Source: Gallionella sp.
Lineage (GTDB): Bacteria; Pseudomonadota; Gammaproteobacteria; Burkholderiales; Gallionellaceae
Length of the DNA: 6,581 nucleotides
Reading direction: 5' to 3'
NCBI GenBank assembly: GCA_030690245.1
Contig: JAUYGW010000262.1
Span: 1-6,581, forward strand
Under the pieces are notes generated by a model. It ran no database searches. It saw only the letters and a list, made by a program, of their open reading frames with translations, and was not told the DNA's origin. Numbering within the stretch: the stretch's first letter is position 1; every line of letters starts with the position of its first letter. Positions 1-5,810 of the stretch are shown here, piece after piece. A program made the position numbers and the translations under genes.

Positions 1-198
1 CGCGCCGTACTCGGTGACGAACACCTCGCCGTGCTGGAAGGGGCTCATGGTGCCCGGATCGACGTTGATGTAAGGGTCAAGCTTGAGCATCGTGACCTTG
101 AGGCCGCGCGATTCGAGGATGGCCGCAAGAGAAGCGGCGGCGATGCCCTTCCCCAGAGAAGAGACAACGCCGCCGGTAATAAAAATGTACTTAGTCAT
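1..198 (-). CDS. pyrG: CTP synthase, N-terminal part (cut by left window edge)
   Basis: CTP synthase makes CTP from UTP, ATP and glutamine in the cytoplasm, the last step of pyrimidine nucleotide synthesis. Only the first 66 codons are present. They begin [18 protein letters not shown] and continue through [29 protein letters not shown], which is the highly conserved start of the synthetase domain. The P-loop-like [10 protein letters not shown] lies at residues 9-18. The start is the ATG at 196-198, as in the family. No Shine-Dalgarno sequence precedes it; instead a promoter-like TATCAT ends nine bases upstream, which suggests a leaderless or nearly leaderless mRNA. The amidotransferase domain lies outside the window. 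Identity is certain from sequence alone. Confidence 0.97.
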   Translation of the reverse strand, partial: MTKYIFITGGVVSSLGKGIAAASLAAILESRGLKVTMLKLDPYINVDPGTMSPFQHGEVFVTEYGA

Positions 199-234
199 AG
201 GGCGCGATGATACCGTAAAAAGGGCCGTCCTCAA
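198..234 (-). promoter_or_regulatory. Candidate sigma70 promoter of pyrG giving a near-leaderless mRNA
   Basis: On the minus strand a TTGAGG box (229-234) and a TATCAT box (207-212) are separated by 16 bp. A start site about seven bases past the -10 falls at 198-200, and the first purine there is the A of the pyrG ATG. The bases between the -10 box and the ATG (CGCGCCCT) hold no ribosome-binding site. The boxes are seen directly; their use as a promoter is inferred. Confidence 0.5.
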
Positions 235-250
235 AGTTCCGGCTGGCCGT

Positions 251-262
251 GAAAGCGCTTTC
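251..262. promoter_or_regulatory. 12-bp palindrome upstream of the pyrG promoter, possible operator
   Basis: GAAAGCGCTTTC is a perfect palindrome with a central CG, the general form of LacI-family operators. It lies about 50-60 bp upstream of the predicted pyrG start site, between the end of yihY and pyrG. No regulator is encoded in the window and no second copy was seen, so a regulatory role is only a suggestion. Confidence 0.25.
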
Positions 263-307
263 CGTGCGCCGTTATCGGCCGCATCTGTACAGGAAGTATT
301 TCATGCG

Positions 308-323
308 CCGGCAAGCCTGCCGG
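308..323 (-). terminator. Weak hairpin after yihY
   Basis: CCGGCA and TGCCGG form a perfect 6-bp stem around a 4-base loop, starting eight bases beyond the yihY stop codon. No T-run follows on the minus strand, so it is not a classical intrinsic terminator. It may protect the 3' end or simply be chance in GC-rich DNA. Confidence 0.3.
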
Positions 324-330
324 ACAATTA

Positions 331-1551
331 TCACCGGGGGTGCTCCGCGCTGCGAGCAAAGAGTTCCTGCAAGGTCAGATCGGCGCTTTGTTCGAGCTGC
401 GCGGCACAGGCCGCGATCCATTGCCGCAACGGGTCATCACCCCGTCCGGCAGGCAATGAGCCGCTGTCCAGCACGAACAGGCGCAACAGCTCGACGGCGC
501 GAATATGGTTCGCATCGCGCATCATCAACCAGCCTTGCCCCTCTGCCTTGCGCACCATACCGGCGCTTGCCAGCTTGCCGAGAATTTTTTCCAGCAGGTC
601 ATAACCGAGATGCAACGATCTGGATAATTCCGGGAAAGTGCTCACCCTGCCCTGCTGCAAACCGCTTGCGAGGAATTGCAATACGCGCAGCGCATCCAGC
701 AATCGGGCGGCAGGCGATAAACTCTGCGCTGCGGGGGCGCGCCAATGCGACAGCGACGCTGCGATCACCGCGCCGAGCAGGGTGGCCAGCCAGGACAGGT
801 AAATCCACATCAGGAAAACCGGCACGCTGGCGAACGCGCCATACACCAGCTTGTAAGTGGGGAAATGGCTGATGTAATAGCCGAACACGCGGTTCATGGA
901 CTCGAAAACGATTGCGGCCGCGACCGCGCCGATCAACGCGTGCGAACGCGGCACATGGCGATTCGGCACCAGCTCGAACAGTATCGCGAACGCCAGCGTG
1001 GTAAAAAGCACCGGCAATATTTTCAGCGCGCCCACCCCGAATATCGGAATCTGTTTGGCATAGCCCATCGACAATCCGACCAGCCACGAGGTCAGCGACA
1101 GGCTTGCACCGATGAGCAACGGCGCGAGCGTAAGCACCGCCCAGTAAATAACCAACCGCCTGTGCAGCGGGCGTGGGCGGGATACCCTCCAGATCGTATT
1201 GAACGCATGGTCTATAGTCAGCATCAACAGCATGGCCGTCACCGCCAGAAACACGATGCCGACCGCCGTCAGGCGCATCGCGCTCTCGGTGAACTGCTGC
1301 ATGTATTCCGTGATGACCTTTCCCGCCATCTCCGGCATCAGGTTGTTGAGCAGATATGACTTGATCTGGCTGGAAAAATCCTCGAACACCGGAAACGCCG
1401 AGAACATCGCCAGCGCGATGGTGAGCAATGGCACCAGCGACAGCAGCGTGGTAAAGGTCAGGCTCGCCGCAATCTGCATGCAGCGATCCTGATGGAAGCG
1501 CACCGCGATGAAGCGCATGAAATTCAGAAAGTCCCGCCAATTTTTTTGCAT
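331..1551 (-). CDS. yihY: YihY/BrkB-family inner-membrane protein with C-terminal winged-helix-like tail
   Basis: This is a polytopic inner-membrane protein of the YihY/virulence factor BrkB family (UPF0761), whose biochemical role is not established. The old name ribonuclease BN for this family is a misassignment. About six membrane segments are visible, near residues 25-50, 92-118, 133-160, 173-195, 205-228 and 236-268. Family-typical stretches include SLTFTTLLSLVPLLT, ITEYMQQF, FNTIWRV and FPTYKLVYGAFASVPVFLMWIY. At 406 residues it is about 115 longer than E. coli YihY. The extra part (about 280-406) is soluble and reads like a winged helix (LLDALRVLQFLASGLQQG through SAGMVRKAEGQGWLMM). 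The ATG at 1549-1551 is the first in frame and lacks a clear Shine-Dalgarno; the next ATG, 11 codons in, is possible. The gene is divergent from wrbA, with a repeat element between them. Confidence 0.9.
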   Translation of the reverse strand: MQKNWRDFLNFMRFIAVRFHQDRCMQIAASLTFTTLLSLVPLLTIALAMFSAFPVFEDFSSQIKSYLLNNLMPEMAGKVITEYMQQFTESAMRLTAVGIVFLAVTAMLLMLTIDHAFNTIWRVSRPRPLHRRLVIYWAVLTLAPLLIGASLSLTSWLVGLSMGYAKQIPIFGVGALKILPVLFTTLAFAILFELVPNRHVPRSHALIGAVAAAIVFESMNRVFGYYISHFPTYKLVYGAFASVPVFLMWIYLSWLATLLGAVIAASLSHWRAPAAQSLSPAARLLDALRVLQFLASGLQQGRVSTFPELSRSLHLGYDLLEKILGKLASAGMVRKAEGQGWLMMRDANHIRAVELLRLFVLDSGSLPAGRGDDPLRQWIAACAAQLEQSADLTLQELFARSAEHPR

Positions 1552-1571
1552 GTTTAATTCATTTTCTTATA

Positions 1572-1573
<2 letters not shown>
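1545..1573 (+). promoter_or_regulatory. Candidate plus-strand promoter toward wrbA
   Basis: TTTGCA (1545-1550) and a perfect TATAAT (1568-1573) are 17 bp apart on the plus strand. If used, transcription would start near 1580 and carry the whole repeat element as an approximately 168-base wrbA leader. A competing candidate is GATAAT at 1736-1741, whose start site would fall on the wrbA ATG itself but which lacks a good -35 box. AT-rich DNA makes chance matches likely. Confidence 0.35.
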
Positions 1574-2350
<777 letters not shown>

Positions 2351-2363
2351 ACAAACCTCTTTC

Positions 2364-2529
2364 ATCCTCAAAACGGCTCAGCCACGGATAAACACTGATT
2401 AACTCAGATAAAACGATGTGTTGCTGAAGCCCCACCCTACACCAGAAAGGTGCGCCGGATGAGAAGGGCAACTTATTGATAATCCGTGTGTATCCGTGTT
2501 AATCCGTAGCCGAACTGCTTTTTATAGGC
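2364..2529. repeat. Inverted-repeat element, copy 2 (between wrbA and the pentapeptide gene)
   Basis: This element of about 166 bp is related to the one at 1572-1738. Its left arm carries CGGATAA, CTGATTA and CAGATAA (2385, 2395, 2405). Its right arm carries TAATCCG, GTATCCG and TAATCCG (2480, 2490, 2500), all at exactly 10-bp steps. ATTGATAATC at the start of the right arm and CTGCTTTTT-N-TAGG at the right end are shared with copy 1, at 40 versus 39 bp spacing. The outer ends are mirrored too (ATCCGTAGCCGAAC against ATCCGTGGCTGAGC on the other strand). The interiors of the two copies do not align. No ORF is seen. Borders are estimated. Confidence 0.7.
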
Positions 2530-2559
2530 TCATTGGCCGATTGTCCCCGCAGCAAAACG

Positions 2560-2582
2560 AAGGGCACGCGCTGCGTGCCCTT
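2560..2582 (-). terminator. Intrinsic terminator of the pentapeptide-repeat gene
   Basis: AAGGGCACGC and GCGTGCCCTT form a perfect 10-bp stem around a 3-base loop, 23 bp beyond the stop codon of the minus-strand gene. On that strand the stem is followed by CGTTTTGC, a short T-run, so it would act leftwards. It also separates that gene from the repeat element and wrbA. Confidence 0.75.
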
Positions 2583-2605
2583 GCACTTCATTACTGCCCA
2601 GCCGG

Positions 2606-3652
2606 TTACTTGCTCCTGGTCTTTGCTTTTGCCGCCGGCTTAACTGGCTTGATTTCCGATGCGGCCGGCTCGGTTTTCACCGGTTCGGCAACCGGCTCCA
2701 GTTTCTTTTCCGGCATGCAACTGCTGTTGTTCACCGTGCCGTTGGGCATAACCGTATTGCATAAAGTCGCGCCGGTCAGCGTGGCATCGGCGATATTGGC
2801 GCCGGTCAGGTCGGCATCGGTCAGGTCGGCATTCAGCAGGATCGCGCCGGTCAGATTGGCGCGCTCCAGTTGCGCACCGCGCAGCGTCGCCTTGTTCAGG
2901 TTGGCTTCGGTCAGGTTGGCTTGCGACAGGTTGGCGCGGGTCAGATTGGCGCGTGCCAGATTGGCTTCGGTCAAATTAGCCTTGCCGAGATTGGCCTTGA
3001 ACAGGTTGGCTTGCGCGAGATTGCCCATATACAGCTGCGCGCCGGAAAGATTGGCCGAACCCAGATTGGCCTCGGCCAGCGCGGCGTTCATGCATACCGT
3101 GCGCGGCTGGATCATGCAACCATTGATGGCATTCTCCGTAGCCTCGGCCTGATCGACCCTGGCGGACTTTTTGGCGGGACAGTTCGCCCCGCTGTTCACA
3201 ATACCGTTTGGCATCGTGGTGCGGCAGAAAACAGCCTTGTTGAACTTTGCGCCGTCGATCTCCGCATCGGTCAAATTGGTGTCGGTTAAATTAACCTCGC
3301 TGAGGTTTGCGCCCTTGAGCTTGGCGCGCGTCAGATTCGCACCGGTCAGATTGGCGCCGGTCAGGTCGGCGTTATACAGCGTGATGTCGGTCATGTCCGC
3401 TTCGGTGAAATTGCCGCCCATCAGCTTGCCGTGATAGATGTTGGCCTCCTTGAGATTGGCCTTGGAAAAATCGGACTTGGTCAGGTCGCCCTCGAGCAGA
3501 TGTGCGCCATGCATATCGGCGCCGGCCAGATTCCTGCCGGACAACTCGGCATGAGGGCATTGCGACTTCGGAATGATCCAGCACTCTGCCCAGCTTGCAT
3601 TGGCGGCCAGGAAAGCCAGCAAAAACGTCGAACTCAACAAAATTTTCTTCAA
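2606..3652 (-). CDS. Secreted protein of two twin pentapeptide-repeat modules
   Basis: The predicted protein has 348 residues and exports through the Sec system: MKKILLSSTFLLAFLAANASWA is a textbook signal peptide with cleavage before E23. The mature part has two modules (24-158 and 179-312). Each starts C-x-I-x-P-x(3)-C (spacing 8 residues between cysteines), runs through exactly 22 uninterrupted pentapeptides of the A(N/D)LxX type, and ends in a cap C-x-T-x-MPNG-x-VN followed by another cysteine. Such repeats fold as a right-handed quadrilateral beta-helix. A Pro/Lys/Glu-rich tail (313-348) follows. I chose the TTG start at 3650-3652 because GGAG lies six bases upstream and the signal peptide begins there; a longer reading from another TTG at 3706 adds 18 residues that spoil the signal peptide. 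Function is unknown; the fold suggests a periplasmic or surface scaffold. Confidence 0.85.
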   Translation of the reverse strand: MKKILLSSTFLLAFLAANASWAECWIIPKSQCPHAELSGRNLAGADMHGAHLLEGDLTKSDFSKANLKEANIYHGKLMGGNFTEADMTDITLYNADLTGANLTGANLTRAKLKGANLSEVNLTDTNLTDAEIDGAKFNKAVFCRTTMPNGIVNSGANCPAKKSARVDQAEATENAINGCMIQPRTVCMNAALAEANLGSANLSGAQLYMGNLAQANLFKANLGKANLTEANLARANLTRANLSQANLTEANLNKATLRGAQLERANLTGAILLNADLTDADLTGANIADATLTGATLCNTVMPNGTVNNSSCMPEKKLEPVAEPVKTEPAASEIKPVKPAAKAKTRSK

Positions 3653-3658
3653 GACAAT

Positions 3659-3662
3659 CTCC
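3659..3662 (-). promoter_or_regulatory. Ribosome-binding site that decides a TTG start
   Basis: GGAG on the minus strand lies six bases before the TTG at 3650-3652. No ATG is available in frame near the signal peptide, so this site fixes the start of the pentapeptide-repeat gene. Confidence 0.7.
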
Positions 3663-3698
3663 AATGAAGTATATAAAAAGAATGGGCATTCATAAAAT

Positions 3699-3715
3699 CC
3701 CCGCAACTCACGGGG
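3699..3715. other. Small hairpin in the leader of the pentapeptide gene
   Basis: CCCCG and CGGGG form a 5-bp stem around seven bases. On the minus strand it is followed by ATTTTAT, so it could be a weak terminator or a leader hairpin ahead of the pentapeptide-repeat gene. The stretch 3653-3822 holds no gene. Weak promoter-like boxes (TTGAAC and CATAAT, 19 bp apart) lie just upstream on the minus strand. Confidence 0.3.
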
Positions 3716-3750
3716 CAGGATTATGACTAGGCCTCCGACCGTATGTTCAA

Positions 3751-3762
3751 AAACAATTGTTT
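3751..3762. other. 12-bp AT-rich palindrome
   Basis: AAACAATTGTTT is a perfect palindrome upstream of the pentapeptide-repeat gene, next to its weak promoter-like boxes. It could be a binding site for a dimeric regulator, but AT-rich palindromes of this size arise by chance and no partner site was found. Confidence 0.2.
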
Positions 3763-3773
3763 CAAAATGTTAA

Positions 3774-3826
3774 AGAGAGCCTTAAAAATTCAGAGTTCGC
3801 CCAAAGGCCAGGCGCATAAGAAATTT
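3774..3826. repeat. Short dispersed repeat, copy A (after leuA)
   Basis: TAAAAATTCAGA at 3783-3794, followed by TTCG and then GCGCATAAG (3812-3820) with A-A-TTT, is repeated in diverged form at about 5736-5795. Copy A is about 5 bp shorter. Both copies lie just downstream of a minus-strand gene, in the same orientation. The origin is unknown. Confidence 0.5.
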
Positions 3827-3857
3827 ACGGGCATCCGCGTAGCGGATGCCCGTAAAT
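3823..3857 (-). terminator. Strong intrinsic terminator of leuA
   Basis: A perfect 16-bp inverted repeat (3823-3838 with 3842-3857) surrounds a 3-base loop, 21 bp beyond the leuA stop codon. Its GC-rich core (GGGCATCCGC) is flanked by A-T pairs, and on the minus strand it runs into TTTCTTAT. This is the best hairpin in the window and would end leuA transcription. Confidence 0.85.
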
Positions 3858-3878
3858 GTGGATTTTCAGAGACTCACT

Positions 3879-5438
3879 TCACAACTGCGGATGGGCGCGC
3901 TCCAGCTTGCTGTGCAGTTTGTTGAGCGCGTTCAGGTAAGCCTTGGCGGAGGCCACCACGATATCGGTGTCCGCGCCCTGCCCGTTGACGATGCGCCCGC
4001 CCTTGGCCAGACGCACCGTCACCTCGCCCTGCGCATCGGTGCCGCTGGTGATGTTATTCACCGAATACAGCTGCAACTCGGTGCCGCTGTGCACGATTTG
4101 CTCGATGGCCTGGAAGGTCGCGTCCACCGGCCCGCCGCCTTGTGCCTCGGCGTCGTGTTGCGCGCCGCCGATGCTCATCACTACCTTTGCAACCGGCAAG
4201 ATGCCGGTCTCGCTGTGGGCGCGCAACGAGACCAGGCGGTAATGCTCGCTGACCTGCGCCACCGCCTCATCGCTCACCAGCGCCTGCAAGTCCTCATCAA
4301 AAATTTCGTGCTTGCGATCCGCCAATTCCTTGAAGCGCTGGAACGCGGCATTGAACGCCTCTTCTGAAGCAAACTCGATATTCAGCGCGGTAAAACGCTG
4401 GCGCAACGCATTGCGCCCGGAGAGCTTGCCCAGGGTCAGCTTGTTGGCATTCCAGCCCACGTCCTCGGCGCGCATGATTTCGTAGGTTTCGCGGTGCTTG
4501 AGCACGCCGTCCTGGTGAATGCCGGATTCGTGCGCAAAAGCGTTCGCGCCGACGATCGCCTTGTTCGGCTGCACCGGATAGCCGGTGATGCTGGAAACCA
4601 GCTTGGAAGTCGGCACGATCTGCGTGGTATCGATGCGCGTGTCCAGGTTGAAGATATCGCGGCGCGTCCTTACCGCCATCACGACTTCTTCCAGTGAGGC
4701 ATTGCCGGCGCGTTCGCCGAGGCCGTTGATGGTGCATTCCACCTGGCGCGCGCCGTTCATCACCGCCGCCAGGGACTTCGCCACCGCCAAGCCCAGATCG
4801 TTGTGGCAATGCGTGGACCAGACCACCTTGTCCGAATTCGGCACGCGCTCGATCAATTGCTTGATGCGCTCGCCCCACGCGGCGGGAATGGAATAGCCCA
4901 CCGTATCCGGCACGTTCAATGTTTTGGCTCCGGCCTTGATCACCGCATCAAACACGCGCACCAGGAAATCCATCTCCGAGCGCACCGCATCCTCGGCGGA
5001 AAATTCCACGTCGTCGGTATATTCGAGCGCCCACTTCACCGCGCTGACCGCGCGCTCGACCACCTGATCCTCGCTCATGCGCAACTGGTGCTGCAGGTGG
5101 ATCGGGCTAGTGGCAATGAAGGTGTGGATGCGCCCCGACTTGGCCGGGCGGATCGCCTCGCCGGCGCGGCGCACGTCATTCTCGCCGGCGCGCGCCAGCG
5201 AGCACACCGTGGAATTTTTCACGATTTCGGCAACCGCCTTCACCGCCTCGAAATCGCCGGGACTGGCGGCGGCAAAGCCCGCCTCGATCACGTCCACGCC
5301 GAGTTTTTCCAGCTGGCGCGCAATACGGACTTTCATTTCCCTGGTCATCGCCGCGCCGGGACTCTGCTCGCCATCGCGCAAGGTGGTGTCAAAAATAATT
5401 AATTTATCTGTCGTTTTGTTTGGCATTTTGTTTGGCAT
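3879..5438 (-). CDS. leuA: 2-isopropylmalate synthase (type 1 LeuA)
   Basis: LeuA condenses acetyl-CoA with 2-ketoisovalerate to 2-isopropylmalate, the first committed step of leucine synthesis, in the cytoplasm. At 519 residues it has the usual length of the long type 1 enzyme. The catalytic TIM barrel begins with [13 protein letters not shown] (16-28), including R21-D22 and E24. Further marks are [11 protein letters not shown] (208-218) with the metal-binding histidines, [14 protein letters not shown] (238-251) and HESGIHQDG (303-311). The C-terminal regulatory domain that senses leucine (about 400-505) includes [12 protein letters not shown]. The ATG at 5436-5438 has GGAG eight bases upstream. 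The reading frame opens with MPNKMPNK, encoded by a perfect 12-bp tandem duplication that repeats the start codon. A leucine-rich leader ORF lies 82 bp upstream and a strong hairpin follows the stop. No other leu gene is in the window. Confidence 0.97.
   Translation of the reverse strand: MPNKMPNKTTDKLIIFDTTLRDGEQSPGAAMTREMKVRIARQLEKLGVDVIEAGFAAASPGDFEAVKAVAEIVKNSTVCSLARAGENDVRRAGEAIRPAKSGRIHTFIATSPIHLQHQLRMSEDQVVERAVSAVKWALEYTDDVEFSAEDAVRSEMDFLVRVFDAVIKAGAKTLNVPDTVGYSIPAAWGERIKQLIERVPNSDKVVWSTHCHNDLGLAVAKSLAAVMNGARQVECTINGLGERAGNASLEEVVMAVRTRRDIFNLDTRIDTTQIVPTSKLVSSITGYPVQPNKAIVGANAFAHESGIHQDGVLKHRETYEIMRAEDVGWNANKLTLGKLSGRNALRQRFTALNIEFASEEAFNAAFQRFKELADRKHEIFDEDLQALVSDEAVAQVSEHYRLVSLRAHSETGILPVAKVVMSIGGAQHDAEAQGGGPVDATFQAIEQIVHSGTELQLYSVNNITSGTDAQGEVTVRLAKGGRIVNGQGADTDIVVASAKAYLNALNKLHSKLERAHPQL
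5415..5438 (-). repeat. 12-bp tandem duplication covering the leuA start codon
   Basis: Two identical 12-bp units (5415-5426 and 5427-5438) each encode MPNK with their own ATG. Only the upstream ATG has a well-spaced GGAG (8 bases); the second is 20 bases away. The duplication keeps the frame. Confidence 0.9.
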
Positions 5439-5460
5439 GATAAAAACTCCAATGCGAATA

Positions 5461-5492
5461 GGTTAAACCTGCGTAACCGATGTGCGGTTCGC
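5461..5492 (-). promoter_or_regulatory. Overlapping hairpins between leader peptide and leuA (possible attenuator)
   Basis: On the minus strand AACCG pairs with CGGTT (5485-5489 with 5475-5479), extended by GCG/CGC at the base (5471-5492). An alternative stem pairs GGTTA with TAACC (5474-5478 with 5461-5465). They share bases 5475-5478, so they exclude each other. A T-run (GTTTTTATC) follows just before the leuA ATG, but no strong GC-rich terminator stem abuts it. The switch could therefore act on transcription or on ribosome access. Confidence 0.4.
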
Positions 5493-5520
5493 GTACTTGT
5501 TTCAAATTGTGGTGGGGTAG

Positions 5521-5601
5521 TTAGCGCGCGACGCGCAGCAGCAGCGCGGCCAGCAGGCTGAACGTGGAGTGAAGTGTTGCGATAAGCGTGGAAAAATGCA
5601 T
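5521..5601 (-). CDS. leuL: leu leader peptide (attenuator, 26 codons)
   Basis: This small ORF encodes 26 residues, beginning MHFSTLIATLHSTFSL and ending in LLAALLLRVAR before TAA. Seven residues are leucine, five of them in the last eleven codons, encoded mainly by CTG. Leucine-rich leader peptides upstream of leu genes let ribosome stalling at low charged tRNA-Leu switch a downstream RNA structure; this is well known in proteobacteria. The position, 82 bp before leuA on the same strand, and the overlapping hairpins in between fit that job. No Shine-Dalgarno is seen. A TATATT box ends so that transcription would begin at the A of the ATG, which suggests a leaderless message, as is known for the trp leader of Sinorhizobium. 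The peptide itself probably has no further function. Confidence 0.8.
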   Translation of the reverse strand: MHFSTLIATLHSTFSLLAALLLRVAR

Positions 5602-5636
5602 GGACGAAATATAATGGCTTTCGCTTGCCTGTGCAA
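5601..5636 (-). promoter_or_regulatory. Candidate promoter of leuL-leuA
   Basis: On the minus strand TTGCAC (5631-5636) and TATATT (5608-5613) are separated by 17 bp. The usual seven-base distance from the -10 box puts the start site at 5601, the first base of the leader-peptide ATG. The -35 match is modest and the -10 is good (five of six bases). Confidence 0.55.
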
Positions 5637-5677
5637 CATGCATTACCAGTAGTGTCCGGTTAACTTACGTATTCACA

Positions 5678-5698
5678 CGCCAAAGTTTAGTATTGGCG
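5678..5698. other. Small hairpin between hlyD-type gene and leuL
   Basis: CGCCAA and TTGGCG form a perfect 6-bp stem with a 9-base loop. No T-run follows on the minus strand, so it is a poor terminator for the upstream HlyD gene. Its role is unknown. Confidence 0.25.
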
Positions 5699-5735
5699 AG
5701 GGCTGTAGAGCAATTACATATGTATACGTATTTAG

Positions 5736-5795
5736 GGCACCTCTAAAAATTCAGATTTCGTCATTCCGGCATTCACCTTGCGCATAAGGAGTTTG
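5736..5795. repeat. Short dispersed repeat, copy B (after the HlyD-family gene)
   Basis: The stretch contains CCTCTAAAAATTCAGATTTC, then GTCATTCCGGC, then GCGCATAAGGAGTTT. The first and last blocks match the copy at 3774-3826 in order and orientation. It begins about 15 bp beyond the HlyD stop codon. GGGCACCTCTAAAAA could be the end of a former insertion sequence, but no second end is present. Confidence 0.5.
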
Positions 5796-5810
5796 GTGAT
5801 TCAGTACAAG

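Larger units (their letters stand above)
5602..5810. other. Gene-free stretch upstream of leuL
   Basis: Together with the leuL-leuA leader this makes up the 372 bases between leuA and the HlyD gene. It holds the leuL promoter, the sequence AGTGTCCGGTTAAC (5650-5663) that reminds me of an insertion-sequence end, a small stem CGCCAA/TTGGCG (5678-5698), an AT-rich stretch with a TACATATGTA palindrome near 5716, and a short dispersed repeat (5736-5795). I see no ORF with coding character. Confidence 0.6.

Noticed and set aside
599..1540. 313-codon minus-strand frame inside yihY
   Set aside because: It is a frame-shifted shadow rich in Gly/Arg/His. The overlapping frame gives a clear YihY/BrkB membrane protein.
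2560..2582. Part of the wrbA-flanking repeat element
   Set aside because: The hairpin lies outside the shared end of the element and is positioned as the terminator of the minus-strand pentapeptide gene.
2496..3434. Long plus-strand reading frames opposite the pentapeptide gene, rich in Val/Gly/Gln or Leu/Ala repeats
   Set aside because: They are antisense images of the 15-bp pentapeptide repeat. The minus-strand frame has a signal peptide, ribosome-binding site and conserved fold.
3743..3925. Plus-strand ORF of 60 codons after the leuA end
   Set aside because: It runs through the perfect leuA terminator hairpin and into the antisense of leuA, has no ribosome-binding site and resembles nothing.
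3846..5402. Plus-strand and alternative-frame ORFs over leuA
   Set aside because: They are shadows of a GC-rich gene whose true frame shows all LeuA motifs.
5608..5615. TATAAT on the plus strand as a promoter toward the HlyD gene
   Set aside because: No -35 box lies 16-18 bp upstream and no plus-strand gene follows; it is the complement of the leuL -10 region.
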